DNA of 64,000 bases from Microbacterium sp. RU1D (GCF_900156435.1 NZ_FTPQ01000001.1:1798001-1862000), one strand, 5' to 3'. Shown: positions 53,090-61,957, counted from the stretch's first letter. Made by a program: numbers and translations. The notes: generated by a model not told the origin, from the letters alone.

Positions 53090-53305
53090 GTGGAACCCGT
53101 CCTCATCGTGCTGCTGTTCGCCAACGCCGTCTTCAACGCGGTCGTGTGGCCGCGCTTCTACCCCCGCATCGCGAAGGACCCCCGGGCGCGGGATGCCGCG
53201 GGCAAGCCGACGGCGTTCCTCATCGTGCACACCGTGCTGATCGCGATCGCCCTCGTGCTCGCCCTCGCGTCGGTCATCGCCGCCATCGCGAGCATCGTGA
53301 GCTGA
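53090..53305 (+). CDS. SCO4848-family small membrane protein
   Basis: A 71-residue protein with two hydrophobic helices (about 2-20 and 42-70) linked by a basic loop (RFYPRIAKDPRARDAAGKP). It matches the SCO4848 family; no function is known. The GTG start is six bases after TAGGCT (53078-53083). Confidence 0.88.
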   Translation: MEPVLIVLLFANAVFNAVVWPRFYPRIAKDPRARDAAGKPTAFLIVHTVLIAIALVLALASVIAAIASIVS

Positions 53306-53330
53306 CCAGGCCCCGCTCGAGGCCTCGCGG

Positions 53331-53420
53331 TAGACTGGTCGCGCGGGTTCGCCCGCCGCACCTCGTGCATCTACCTACCGGACCGGCAAGGCGGCACTGC
53401 CCCACGCCCCGGAGATCCTC
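53331..53420 (+). promoter_or_regulatory. Long leader of the MFS gene with promoter and overlapping upstream frame
   Basis: TAGACT (53331-53336) is a good -10, giving a leader of about 78 bases. A short hairpin GCGGG-TTCG-CCCGC lies at its 5' end (about 53344-53357). From GTG 53365 a 30-codon frame (starts VHLPTGPARRHC) runs to 53457, overlapping the MFS start by 37 bases in another frame. GGAG (53411-53414) serves the MFS ATG. This resembles a translational attenuator of a drug exporter, but there is no ribosome-binding site for the small frame. Confidence 0.45.
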
Positions 53421-54656
53421 ATGCACCACCCCGCCCCCGTCGTCGACCGCCCGCTGATTCATCACACCGGTTTCTGGTTCTTCCCGGTCGCGTTCGTCGC
53501 CCGGCTGCCGTTCGCGATGATGACCGTCGGGGTCCTGGCCCTCGTCGTGGCGCTGCGCGGCTCCGTGGCGCTCGGCGGGTTCACGTCCGCCGCCGTCGGT
53601 CTCGGCGTGGTCGTGGCCGGGCCGGTCCTGGGCGATCTCGCCGATCGGTACGGTCAGCGGCGCGTGCTCGTCCCGGTGGGGCTGGCCAACGGCATCCTGC
53701 TCGCCCTGTTCCCGCTCGTGGTGGCCGCAGCGCCCGGTGAGGCGTTGCTGCTGATGGCCGCGACGGCGATCGGACTCACCGGTCCGCAGACCGCCGCGAT
53801 GTCGCGGAGCCGCGTGATGGCCCTCATCGGCGACCGGGTGCACCCCGCGCGGCGCGAGCGCACCTTCTCGCGCGCGATGGCCTACGAGTCGGCCGCGGAC
53901 GAGACGGCGTTCGTCATCGGGCCCTTCGTCGTCGGCATCCTCGCCGCGCTCGTCGACCCGTGGGCGCCCATCGTCGGTGCCGCCGTGCTGAGCTTCGTCT
54001 TCGTCACCGCCTTCGCGCTGCACCCGACCGGGCGCGCCGTGCCCGCTCGGGAGGAGCGCGCCGAGATGGCGCCGTTCCGCGAGCTGCTGCATCCGCGGAT
54101 GCTCGTGGTGGTCGCGGCGGTGTTCGGCGTCGGTCTGTTCTTCGGGTCGACCCTGACCTCGCTCACCGCGTTCATGGAGGCGCAGGGCGCACCCGAGGCG
54201 GGGGCCCTGCTCTACGGCGTGATGGGGGTGGGCTCAGCGGTGCTCGCACTCGCCGTCGCGGCCCTGCCCGCGCGCTTCGCGCTGCGCTGGCGGCTGGTGC
54301 TGTTCGCGGCTGTCCTCACGGCCTCGGCCGGGGCGTACACGGTCGGCGGATCGGTGGTGACGGTGACGATCGTGCTATGCCTCATGGGAATAGGCGTCGG
54401 ACCCTCGCTCGTGACGTTGTTCAGCCTCGCCGGTCACCGTGCCCCGCGTGGACGCACCGCCTCGACGATGACCCTGATGGCCTCAGCGCTCACCCTCGCG
54501 CAGGCTCTGTCGTCGGCCGTCACCGGCGCCGTCGCCGAGAACGACGGCGTGGCCACGGCGATGCTCTTTCCGGCGGGGGCGGCGATGCTCGTGCTGGCGA
54601 TGGCCGCGATCAACGCGTCGTCGACGCCGCGGTGGGACGCCGCCGCGTCCGCCTGA
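53421..54656 (+). CDS. Major facilitator superfamily transporter
   Basis: A 411-residue protein with twelve predicted membrane helices in two halves. The first-half loop reads GDLADRYGQRRVLVP, the MFS motif A region. A cytoplasmic middle loop holds PTGRAVPAREERAEM. The pattern fits the drug:H+ antiporter or MFS_1 group, but the substrate is unknown. The ATG has GGAG six bases upstream. The long leader suggests it is regulated. Confidence 0.92.
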   Translation: MHHPAPVVDRPLIHHTGFWFFPVAFVARLPFAMMTVGVLALVVALRGSVALGGFTSAAVGLGVVVAGPVLGDLADRYGQRRVLVPVGLANGILLALFPLVVAAAPGEALLLMAATAIGLTGPQTAAMSRSRVMALIGDRVHPARRERTFSRAMAYESAADETAFVIGPFVVGILAALVDPWAPIVGAAVLSFVFVTAFALHPTGRAVPAREERAEMAPFRELLHPRMLVVVAAVFGVGLFFGSTLTSLTAFMEAQGAPEAGALLYGVMGVGSAVLALAVAALPARFALRWRLVLFAAVLTASAGAYTVGGSVVTVTIVLCLMGIGVGPSLVTLFSLAGHRAPRGRTASTMTLMASALTLAQALSSAVTGAVAENDGVATAMLFPAGAAMLVLAMAAINASSTPRWDAAASA

Positions 54657-54747
54657 CGGCGCCGCGCCGATCCGGAGTGGCCCGACGCGGGGTGTTCGCG
54701 TACCTAGGTCACGCGGCCGGCGCCCCACCCCCTCGACCGGCGCCCGC

Positions 54748-55479
54748 TCACACGGGCAGCGGGTAACGCCGTCGCAGCAGAAGGCGCTGCACGAGCGTCC
54801 ACACGGTGGTCACCGCGAGGTACACACCCGCGGCCAGAGGCACGAACATCGCGACGACCGCGGTGCTGAAATGCAGCGCGCCCGTGATCGTGCCCATCCA
54901 GGCGGGAGCCGCGGGGTCGTGGGGAGGGCGGAGCAGTCGACGTGTCAGCTCCGCCGCGCCGGCGATCACGGCGATGACGAGACCCGGGACGACGAGGGCC
55001 GTGGCATCCGGTGTTCCCGTCGTGATCACGGAGACCAGGCTCCGCCCCAGGGGCGCGCCCCAGAGGTCGTGCGCGAGGAGCGCGTTGGGCTGCCCGCCGA
55101 CGGTCGGGTGCAGGAACACCGCGTACAGCAGCCCCACCACGGGCGCCTGGGCGAGCACGGGCAGGCATCCGGCGAGGGGAGAGGCGCCCTCGTCGCGGTA
55201 CAGCTGCATCGTCTCGCGCTGCAGGCGTTCCGGGTTCGTCCTCCACCGCTCCTGCAGGGCGCGCAGCCGTGGCGCGAGGCGCGCGCGGGTCTGCTCGGCG
55301 CGGGCCTGCGAGACACCGACGGGAAGGAGGAGCAGGCGGACGGCGACCGTTACGGCGACGATCGCGAGGGTGGCTGCCGCGCCGCCGACGAGGGGGTCGA
55401 AGACCGCGGTGAGGCCGAGCAGAGCCCGGGTGGTCATCTCGAGCAGGAGAGCGAGGGGAGGGAGGGCGAAGAGGTCCAC
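54748..55479 (-). CDS. YidC/Oxa1-family membrane insertase (second-type, short)
   Basis: A 243-residue protein of the YidC/Oxa1/Alb3 fold with about five helices. Seen: VRLLLLPVGVSQARAEQTRARLAPRLRALQERWRTNPERLQRE, the conserved coiled-coil loop, and MQLYRDEGASPLAGCLPVLAQAPVVGLLYAVF. It inserts membrane proteins. Gene location is away from rpmH/rnpA, where the main yidC is expected, so this is probably a paralogue. The GTG start (55479) is tentative; another GTG nine codons upstream is possible. Confidence 0.88.
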   Translation of the reverse strand: MDLFALPPLALLLEMTTRALLGLTAVFDPLVGGAAATLAIVAVTVAVRLLLLPVGVSQARAEQTRARLAPRLRALQERWRTNPERLQRETMQLYRDEGASPLAGCLPVLAQAPVVGLLYAVFLHPTVGGQPNALLAHDLWGAPLGRSLVSVITTGTPDATALVVPGLVIAVIAGAAELTRRLLRPPHDPAAPAWMGTITGALHFSTAVVAMFVPLAAGVYLAVTTVWTLVQRLLLRRRYPLPV

Positions 55480-55618
55480 GGGGCGTCCAATCGATGAGGC
55501 GATCACGTCGGCATCGGTCGCGGGGCGCTGCCACCGGGGACGGCGGACAGGCGGGCGACCGGCATCACCGGACCCGGTGAGACGCCGTGGATGCCGCGGG
55601 GCGGCGGGGATGCTCGGG

Positions 55619-55897
55619 TCAGGCGACGCGCAGGACGCGGCCCGGGGCGCGCGGGCGCGGGTGCCCGGCGGCATCCGGATCGCTCTGCGCGAGCGGCGCC
55701 GACGGATCGACGGGGCGCGGGCTCGGTAGAGCAAGGGCGGCCAGGAGCGCCGGGAGGACGACCAGCACGATCACGGCCGTGACGACGACCGCGGCGGCCA
55801 GGACGACCGCGAGCAGCGGTGCACCCCCACCGGGGGTCAGGGCCAGCTCGGCCGAGACGAGCACCAGGTTGAGCAGGGCGATCATCGATGCGATCAC
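55619..55897 (-). CDS. DUF6412 small membrane protein
   Basis: A 92-residue protein with two hydrophobic helices (about 2-18 and 24-54) and a Pro/Asp/Arg-rich tail. It matches the DUF6412 pattern (LLNLVLVSAELALTPGGGAPLLA). It lies just upstream of the YidC-like gene on the same strand; I believe the two are commonly paired in Microbacteriaceae, so it may be a substrate or partner of that insertase. GTG start with a G-rich ribosome-binding stretch. Confidence 0.75.
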   Translation of the reverse strand: MIASMIALLNLVLVSAELALTPGGGAPLLAVVLAAAVVVTAVIVLVVLPALLAALALPSPRPVDPSAPLAQSDPDAAGHPRPRAPGRVLRVA

Positions 55898-55961
55898 ACG
55901 CTCACCCCCCGGAAGACTCGAGCTTCCACGGTAGCAGCGGGCCGCTCGCTACGCTGTCGCC

Positions 55962-56480
55962 ATGACCACCCTCGTGCTCACCATCGTCGGAGACGACCGC
56001 GCGGGCCTGGTGTCGTCCGTCGCCGACATCGTCGACGCCCACGGCGGCAACTGGGAGAACAGCGAACTCGCCGAGCTGGCGGGCGCCTTCGCCGGCATCG
56101 TCGAGGTCTCGATCGCCGCCGATCGCGCCGACGCGCTGCGCAGCGCCCTCGAGGGCTTGGCCGGCACGCTCGCCGTGACCGTGCACGCCGGGGCCGCCCT
56201 CGACACCGGGCCCGCGGTCCGCGCGGTGACGTTCGACGTGGTCGGCAACGACCGCCCGGGCATCGTGCGCGAGCTGTCGTCGGCCCTGAGCGCCCACGGC
56301 GCGAGCATCGAGCGCATGTCGACGCAGACCACGGATGCCGCGATGGCGGGCGGGCGTCTGTTCGAGGCATCGATCACGGCGACGCTCGCCGCGGACGTCG
56401 CTGTCGACGACCTCGTGAGCGAGCTCGAGCGTTTGGCGACGGAGATCCAGGTGGACGTCACGCTGGCCGACGAGGCCTGA
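55962..56480 (+). CDS. Double-ACT domain protein, GcvR-like
   Basis: A 172-residue protein of two ACT domains: about 1-80 (TLVLTIVGDDRAGLVSSVADIVDAHGGNW) and about 85-165 (VTFDVVGNDRPGIVRELSSALSAHGASI). This matches the glycine cleavage system repressor GcvR group; ACT domains bind amino acids. TACGCT (55950-55955) ends six bases before the ATG, so the mRNA is probably leaderless. No gcv genes are in the window. Confidence 0.9.
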   Translation: MTTLVLTIVGDDRAGLVSSVADIVDAHGGNWENSELAELAGAFAGIVEVSIAADRADALRSALEGLAGTLAVTVHAGAALDTGPAVRAVTFDVVGNDRPGIVRELSSALSAHGASIERMSTQTTDAAMAGGRLFEASITATLAADVAVDDLVSELERLATEIQVDVTLADEA

Positions 56481-56540
56481 CTCCGCGCCCCGGACGGGCG
56501 TGGCATCCGGTGTCAGGCGGGGCGGCGCAGCCGGGTGAAC

Positions 56541-56942
56541 TCAGCCCCTTCGCGCGGCGGACCGCCGCCCGCGTCCGACGAGGCGGGCGATGCCGCGCCA
56601 TCCGAGCAGGAACAGCGCCAGGGTGATCGCCGCGACGATGACGAACGCCACCGCGACGCCTTGACCGCTCACGGCGCGCAACACCATGCCGAGGACCACC
56701 GTGACGGCCCAGACGGGCAGGCCCGTGCGGACGACCGCGAGAGGGCGGCGCCACGCCCGGGACACCAGCCACCCGATGAGCAGGGCGACGAGGAAGGGCC
56801 AGGCCGTCGTCGCGAGCCCCGAACCGAACGATCCGAGCACATCGCCGTCGTGGGTCGCCCGCCCGATGGCCGCGAAGACGATCACGAGGACGGCGTCCGC
56901 GATGAGGGCGAGAGCGGCGGGGGAGCGGCGGGGCGTTGACAC
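56541..56942 (-). CDS. DUF3054 membrane protein
   Basis: A 133-residue protein with four hydrophobic helices: LALIADAVLVIVFAAIGRATH, WPFLVALLIGWLVSRAW, LPVWAVTVVLGMVLRAVSG and VAFVIVAAITLALFLLGWRGIARL. The Asp and Arg positions fit DUF3054. Function unknown. GTG start (56942); GGAGG is only one base upstream, so ribosome binding is unclear. Convergent with the ACT gene. Confidence 0.87.
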   Translation of the reverse strand: MSTPRRSPAALALIADAVLVIVFAAIGRATHDGDVLGSFGSGLATTAWPFLVALLIGWLVSRAWRRPLAVVRTGLPVWAVTVVLGMVLRAVSGQGVAVAFVIVAAITLALFLLGWRGIARLVGRGRRSAARRG

Positions 56943-57051
56943 GCCTCCATTCTCGCTCTCGCCGGCGCGTTTCGACGACGTATCGACTTCCGCAGACGTC
57001 GGGGCAACACGGTCTGCGGTGTGCTGGGGCTCCCTCGACCCGGAGGTTCCG

Positions 57052-57477
57052 ATGACCGAACGTTCCGCACCGCTGCTCACCCCCGCCCGCGTGCTGAGCG
57101 CCACCGGCATCCTCGCCGTGATCGCGGCGCTGACGCTCGCGCCCCGCGCGATCGCCGGGCCCGCGCGCGCCCTCGCGCTCGGCGTGCTCGATCGCCTTCC
57201 GTCGCCGTGGACCGACGTGCTGTTCGGCGGGGGCACCGACGTGGCGCTGAACATCGGGTTCTTCATCCCTCTCGGGGCGGCGGTGGCGCTCCTGCTGCCG
57301 CTGCGGTGGGCCCCGGCATCCGTGCTGATGGGGGCGGCGGTGTCGGCCACGGTCGAGATCGCACAGACCGTCATCCCCGGGCGCGTCCCCGATTCGGGCG
57401 ACGTGGTGGCGAACACCGCGGGGGCGCTGATCGGGACGGTGGTCGTCGTCGTCGCGAGGCTGCTCGCGCGCCGGTGA
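57052..57477 (+). CDS. VanZ-like family membrane protein
   Basis: A 141-residue membrane protein. The VanZ-like pattern is seen in DVLFGGGTDVALNIGFFIPLGAAVALLLP and ATVEIAQTVIPGRVPDSGDVVANTAGALIG. VanZ in Enterococcus raises teicoplanin resistance; the role of generic family members is unknown. GGAGG (57042-57046) fixes the ATG. It converges with the histidine kinase gene. Confidence 0.9.
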   Translation: MTERSAPLLTPARVLSATGILAVIAALTLAPRAIAGPARALALGVLDRLPSPWTDVLFGGGTDVALNIGFFIPLGAAVALLLPLRWAPASVLMGAAVSATVEIAQTVIPGRVPDSGDVVANTAGALIGTVVVVVARLLARR

Positions 57478-57501
57478 CGGCGACCTGTCACACGTCCGTC
57501 G

Positions 57502-58584
57502 TCAGCGTGGCAGGCGGAGCCGCGCGTGGAGGCCCCCGCCGTCTCGGGGCCAGAGTTCGAGCACGCCGTCGTGCACGCGCGCGACGGACGCCACGATCGC
57601 GAGACCGAGTCCGGTGCCGTCGGCGCGCCCGCGCGTGCGCCCGGCTCCCCGCACGAACGGCTCGGGGAGCGTGGAGACGAGGGCGTTCGTGAGCGGGGCA
57701 CCGGTGTTGACGACGTCGAGGAGCACCTGTTCACCGTCGTCGTGCACGCTCACGCGTACCCACCCGCCCGCGATGTTGTGAACGACGGCGTTGCGTACGA
57801 GGTTCGCCGCCGCCGGGGCGAGGAGCGTCTCGTCGCCCGGGGCCGTCACCCCGGGAGCGGTCGTGACCGTCAACTCGACACCGGCGCGCTCGGCCTCGGA
57901 CCGCGCCTCGGCGACCGCTTCCCGCACGAGCGAGCCGACGTCGACGGGGCCGTGGGGCTGAGGCGTCGTCCGACCCGCCCCCGAGAGCGTGAGCAGCGCC
58001 TCGGTGAGACGGATGGCGCGCTCGTTGGTGGTGTCGAGCCGGTCGAGGAGCGTGCCGAGGTCGATGCCGGACGGGTCGGCGCGCGCCACCTCCAGCAGGG
58101 TGCGCATCGTCGCGTGCGGGGTGCGGAGCTCGTGCGACGCGTTCGCGGCGAACCGCTTCTGCTCCTCGAAGGTCTCGCCGACACGGGCGAGCATCGCGTC
58201 GAAGGTGTCGGCCAGATCGGTGAGCTCGTCGCGACGGCCGGGCAGGTCGACGCGGCGCCGCAGGTCGCCGCCCTGCACGGCGCGGGCGGTGTCGGTGATG
58301 CGGGTGAGCGGTCGCAGCATGAGACCCGACACCACCCACCCGCCGCCGAGGCCGACGACCGCGAGGCCCGCGACCGTGTACCAGGCGTAGCGGATGAACG
58401 CCTCGGCGAGGTCTCCGCGGGCGGGCGTGAACGCGCCGCTGTCGGAGGAGAGATTGCCGTCGGGGAGGAACCGCAGCACGAGGAATCCGAGCGTGAAGAC
58501 GGCGATCCCGACGATGACGACGAACGCGGCGTAGCTCAGGGTGAGCTTGAGGCGCACCGAGAGGCCGGGAGCCCGCTCACGCAT
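57502..58584 (-). CDS. Sensor histidine kinase of a two-component system
   Basis: A 360-residue membrane kinase. Two helices (about 11-36 and 67-90) flank a short extracytoplasmic loop of about 30 residues (DGNLSSDSGAFTPARGDL). HAMP linker (LMLRPLTRITDTARAVQGGDL), DHp domain with the phospho-accepting His in NASHELRTPHATMRTL and ATPase with NLVRNAVVHN and GTGLGLAIV. Signal unknown; the small loop suggests membrane or cofactor sensing. It overlaps the response regulator gene by 8 bases. Confidence 0.95.
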   Translation of the reverse strand: MRERAPGLSVRLKLTLSYAAFVVIVGIAVFTLGFLVLRFLPDGNLSSDSGAFTPARGDLAEAFIRYAWYTVAGLAVVGLGGGWVVSGLMLRPLTRITDTARAVQGGDLRRRVDLPGRRDELTDLADTFDAMLARVGETFEEQKRFAANASHELRTPHATMRTLLEVARADPSGIDLGTLLDRLDTTNERAIRLTEALLTLSGAGRTTPQPHGPVDVGSLVREAVAEARSEAERAGVELTVTTAPGVTAPGDETLLAPAAANLVRNAVVHNIAGGWVRVSVHDDGEQVLLDVVNTGAPLTNALVSTLPEPFVRGAGRTRGRADGTGLGLAIVASVARVHDGVLELWPRDGGGLHARLRLPR

Positions 58585-59245
58585 CGAGGGGACCCATGCG
58601 GTACCCCACGCCCGGCACCGTCTGGATGAGCCAGGGCTCGCCGAGGCGCTTCCTCAGCGTGGAGATGGTGATGCGCACGGCATTCGTGAACGGATCGGCG
58701 TTCTCGTCCCACGCGCGCTCCAGCAGCGTCTCGGCGCTGACGACACCGCCTGCCGCCGCCATCAGGACCTCGAGCACCGCGAACTGCTTCCGCGTGAGCG
58801 AGACGTATCGCCCGTCGCGGTAGACCTCGCGCCGGAAGGGATCGAGACGGATGCCGTCGCCCTCGAGGACGGGTGGGGCGGATGCCGCCGGGCGGCGGGC
58901 GAGCGCGCGCAGACGCAGGACCAGCTCACGCAGGATGAAGGGTTTCGTCAGGTAGTCGTCGGCGCCGCTCTCGAAACCCGCCGCCTTGTCGTCGAGGCGG
59001 TCCGCGGCGGTGAGCATCAGCACGCGTGGAGCGGTCGGACGGGCGGCCAGGTCGCGCGCGATGTCGTCACCGTTCGGGCCGGGGATGTCGCGGTCGAGGA
59101 CGACGACGTCGTAGGCGGTGTGGCCGAGCAGGTCGAGAGCCGAGTCGCCGTCGCCGGCGATGTCGGCCGCGATCGCCTCGAGCCGCAGGCCGTCGCGGAT
59201 CGCCTCGGCGAGGAAGGGCTCGTCCTCGACGATCAGCACGCGCAT
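58577..59245 (-). CDS. OmpR/PhoB-family response regulator
   Basis: A 222-residue regulator. The receiver domain holds the acidic pair in IVEDEPF, the phospho-accepting aspartate in VVVLDRDIPGPNG, and the lysine in YLTKPF. A C-terminal winged helix follows (SLTRKQFAVLEVLMAAAGGVVSAETLLERAWDENADPFTNAVRITISTLRKRLG). TACGAT (minus strand, 59257-59252) six bases upstream implies a leaderless mRNA. Together with the kinase it is a complete two-component pair; targets are unknown. VanZ-like and VanY-like genes flank it, so wall-related targets are possible. Confidence 0.95.
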   Translation of the reverse strand: MRVLIVEDEPFLAEAIRDGLRLEAIAADIAGDGDSALDLLGHTAYDVVVLDRDIPGPNGDDIARDLAARPTAPRVLMLTAADRLDDKAAGFESGADDYLTKPFILRELVLRLRALARRPAASAPPVLEGDGIRLDPFRREVYRDGRYVSLTRKQFAVLEVLMAAAGGVVSAETLLERAWDENADPFTNAVRITISTLRKRLGEPWLIQTVPGVGYRMGPLDA

Positions 59246-59302
59246 CCCGACATCGTAGGCGGGCGCGTGTATCGCCGGCGTATGCGTGAGTAGCGTGGAC
59301 CC

Positions 59303-59806
59303 ATGCCGACGCGCCTCCTGCTCCTGGCCGACACGCACGTGCCGAAGAGGGCCCGGTCCCTGCCCGCGGCGGTGCGGCGGGCGGCATCCGGGGTCGACCT
59401 GATCGTGCACGCGGGGGACTGGGTCCAGGAGAGCGTGCTCGACGAGTTGTCGGCGATCGGCCCTGTGCTGGGGGTCTGGGGCAACAACGACGGGGACGAC
59501 CTGCGTGCGCGTCTGCCCGAGGTGGCCCGGGCTGAGATCGACGGGGTGCGCCTGGCGGTCGTGCACGAGACGGGCCCCGCCACGGGCCGCGAGAATCGGA
59601 TGGATGCCGCCTTCCCCGAGGCGGACGTCCTGGTGTTCGGGCACAGCCACATCCCGTGGGACTCCGAGACGCCCGCCGGCCTGCGTCTGCTCAACCCCGG
59701 ATCGCCGACCGATCGACGGCGCCAGCCGGCGTGCACGCTCATGACGGCCACGCTGTCGGACGGCGGAGTGCGCGACGTCGTCCTGCACGAGATCTCGCGC
59801 GACTGA
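59303..59806 (+). CDS. YfcE-type metallophosphoesterase
   Basis: A 167-residue calcineurin-like phosphoesterase. Metal ligands: LLADTHVPK, VHAGDWVQ, WGNNDGDD, VVHETGPA (His of the H motif) and FGHSHIP. It probably hydrolyses a phosphodiester; the substrate is unknown. TAGCGT (59291-59296) ends six bases before the ATG, so a leaderless mRNA is likely. It is divergent from the response regulator; two leaderless promoters share 57 bp. Confidence 0.94.
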   Translation: MPTRLLLLADTHVPKRARSLPAAVRRAASGVDLIVHAGDWVQESVLDELSAIGPVLGVWGNNDGDDLRARLPEVARAEIDGVRLAVVHETGPATGRENRMDAAFPEADVLVFGHSHIPWDSETPAGLRLLNPGSPTDRRRQPACTLMTATLSDGGVRDVVLHEISRD

Positions 59807-59890
59807 CACGGGTCGGCCCGGGCGGGTCTATCGTCCCCGTATGCCCGCCGCCATACGCCCCGGCAACGGCCGGCGGGGTCGACTTGCTGC

Positions 59891-60493
59891 ATGCGCCCGA
59901 CTCGCTCCCTCCCTCCCGTTCGTCGTCGCCTCCTCACGCTCCTGGTCGCCGCGAGCGGAGCGATCGCGGTGCTCACCGGCGCCATCACCCTCCTGTCGTC
60001 GATGACGGCGTCGACGTTCGTCGCGGGCGTCGTCGCGGCGGGACCGTTCTCTCCGACCGAGGCCGACGGCACGATCCCGGATGCCGAGCCGCTCACGCTG
60101 CGCGACGAAGACCACCCCGCGTTGGCCCGCCTCGATGTCGACCTGCTCGAGGCTTTGCGCGCCGCGGAGGAGGCGGCCGGTGTCGACGGGGTCTCGTTCG
60201 ACATCACCAGCGGATGGCGGAGCGCGGACTACCAGCGGTGGCTGATGCAGGAGGCGATCCGCACATATGGCAGTGAAGAGCTGGCGCGGGAGTTCGTCGC
60301 CACGCCCGAGCAGTCCAGCCACGTGACCGGCCACGCCGTCGACATCGGATCGTTGGAGGCGCAGCTGTGGATCATGGAGCACGGACGCGCGTGGGGGCTC
60401 TGCCAGACCTACGCGAACGAGAGGTGGCACATCGAGCGTGCGACCACGGACGGCGGTGAGTGCCCGCCGCCTCACGCGGATGCGCGCGGGTGA
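59891..60493 (+). CDS. D-alanyl-D-alanine carboxypeptidase, VanY/M15B-like
   Basis: A 200-residue exported zinc peptidase. One N-terminal hydrophobic segment (about 14-38) is a signal anchor, followed by the M15 catalytic domain: DITSGWRSADYQRWL, the zinc-binding SSHVTGHAVDIG (SxHxxGxAxD) and ERWHIE. It trims D-Ala from peptidoglycan stem peptides. It has Cys residues in WGLCQTY and GGECPPP that could form a disulfide. A strong bidirectional terminator follows. Confidence 0.93.
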   Translation: MRPTRSLPPVRRRLLTLLVAASGAIAVLTGAITLLSSMTASTFVAGVVAAGPFSPTEADGTIPDAEPLTLRDEDHPALARLDVDLLEALRAAEEAAGVDGVSFDITSGWRSADYQRWLMQEAIRTYGSEELAREFVATPEQSSHVTGHAVDIGSLEAQLWIMEHGRAWGLCQTYANERWHIERATTDGGECPPPHADARG

Positions 60494-60579
60494 CGGCGCG
60501 TGTCGACGGTCGGGTATCGGGGCCGGAGCTCGCGGCTCCGTCCTCCCCGACGACGGTCGACCCCGTCACCGCACGGACG

Positions 60580-60617
60580 ACGACGGCGCCGCACCCGGGA
60601 GGGGGCGGCGCCGTCGT
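60580..60617. terminator. Bidirectional terminator between the VanY-like and desaturase genes
   Basis: ACGACGGCGCCGC (60580-60592) and GCGGCGCCGTCGT (60605-60617) form a perfect 13-bp stem with a 12-base loop between convergent genes. Confidence 0.85.
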
Positions 60618-60628
60618 GCGGGGCGGGA

Positions 60629-61810
60629 TCACTCGGCGTTGAGGTGGCGCGCCGCCGAGGTCATCGGGCACTCGAACGGATCGCGGGCGGCCAGGCCCAC
60701 GCGATTCAGGTAGCGGATGACGATGCCGTACGACTGGAACAGCGTCGTCTCGACGTAGGGCACGTCGAGCGTCGCGCAGTGTTCACGCACGATGACGCGG
60801 GCACGGCTGAGGTGCGGGCGCGGCATGTTCGGGAACAGGTGGTGCTCGATCTGGTAATTCAGCCCGCCCATGAGCCAGGTGGCCCACCAGCCGCCCGAGA
60901 CGTTGCGCGAGGTGCGTACCTGCTTGCTGAAGAAGTCGAGCTTCGCACCCGGCTCGATGACCGGCATCCCCTTGTGGTTGGGCGCGAAGGAGGCGCCCAT
61001 GTAAATGCCGAAGACCGCGACCGAGACGCCGAAGAAGGCGAAGGCCAGCCCGACCGGGAGGAAGACGAAGATCGGGGCGATGAAGAGCGTGTGGCGCACC
61101 GCGAGGAGGGCGAGCTCCTTCCAGCGGTCCTTGTTCTCGCCGCGCGAGAGCAGATGGCGCAGCGCGAGGACGTAGAGGTTGATGCCCTCGAAGGCCAGGA
61201 GGGGGAAGAAGAGGTAGCCCTGGCGCTGGGTGATCCAACGCTGGACGCCGCGCGCCTTGGCGGCGTCGACGTCGAGGAACGAGATCGTGTCGATCTCGAT
61301 GTCGGGGTCTTTGCCGACGCGGTTCGGGTTGGCGTGGTGGCGGGTGTGCTTCGATGCCCACCACGAGCGACTCATGCCGACGATGCCGTTGCCGATGAAC
61401 AGGCCGAGGCGGTCGTTGGCGGGGCCGGAGGCGAAGATCTGGCGATGCGCGGCCTCATGTGCCAGGAACGCGACTTGCGTGAACAGGATGCCGAGGACGG
61501 CGGCGATGATGAGCTGGAACCAGCTGTCGCCCAGCAGGATGAAGCCGGTGATGCATCCGGCGAACCCGAGCACGATCGCGGCGGCGACACCCGCGTAGAA
61601 CCGGGGCGTGCGGACGAGGAGTCCGCTTTCTCGGACGACCTGCGACAGCTCCGTGTAGGCCTTGGTGATCGGGGGGAAGTCCTTGGTACCGGAATAGGTC
61701 TGACGTACGGGGCCGAGGCGGGACTCGGCGACGGGGGTAGCGATCTGCTGCTCCTCGGGTGTGCGTTCTGCGATTACCGGGCCGGCGCGGCTGAGCGGCC
61801 CGAACTTCAC
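60629..61810 (-). CDS. Membrane acyl-lipid/acyl-CoA fatty acid desaturase
   Basis: A 393-residue integral membrane diiron desaturase with three histidine boxes: HEAAHRQ, HTRHHANPN and QIEHHLFP. The QxxHH third box is typical of front-end and actinobacterial DesA3-like desaturases. Four hydrophobic helices lie in two pairs. It introduces double bonds into membrane fatty acids, which in some bacteria is part of cold adaptation; cspA lies just upstream. The GTG at 61810 is the most reasonable start, with an AT-rich TTTATAC upstream as a possible promoter. The V in RAGPVIAER is GTA, not a start. Confidence 0.92.
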   Translation of the reverse strand: MKFGPLSRAGPVIAERTPEEQQIATPVAESRLGPVRQTYSGTKDFPPITKAYTELSQVVRESGLLVRTPRFYAGVAAAIVLGFAGCITGFILLGDSWFQLIIAAVLGILFTQVAFLAHEAAHRQIFASGPANDRLGLFIGNGIVGMSRSWWASKHTRHHANPNRVGKDPDIEIDTISFLDVDAAKARGVQRWITQRQGYLFFPLLAFEGINLYVLALRHLLSRGENKDRWKELALLAVRHTLFIAPIFVFLPVGLAFAFFGVSVAVFGIYMGASFAPNHKGMPVIEPGAKLDFFSKQVRTSRNVSGGWWATWLMGGLNYQIEHHLFPNMPRPHLSRARVIVREHCATLDVPYVETTLFQSYGIVIRYLNRVGLAARDPFECPMTSAARHLNAE

Positions 61811-61957
61811 ATTACGGGTCGCCGTATAAAGGCCCAGGAATACATCCACATGTGCAGGAGCCTCACGGGAAACGGAAACATCCGCGGGTCGCGGGCGGGC
61901 GCGCACTGTTCCGGCTTCCGGCGGTGCAGCTCTCTTGCCACCGTCCGGAAACGGCGA

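Noticed and set aside
57052..60493. VanZ-like, two-component pair and VanY-like genes considered as a glycopeptide resistance cluster
   Set aside because: vanH, vanA and vanX are missing, the genes are on mixed strands with separate promoters and a phosphoesterase between, and each family is common on its own in actinobacteria.
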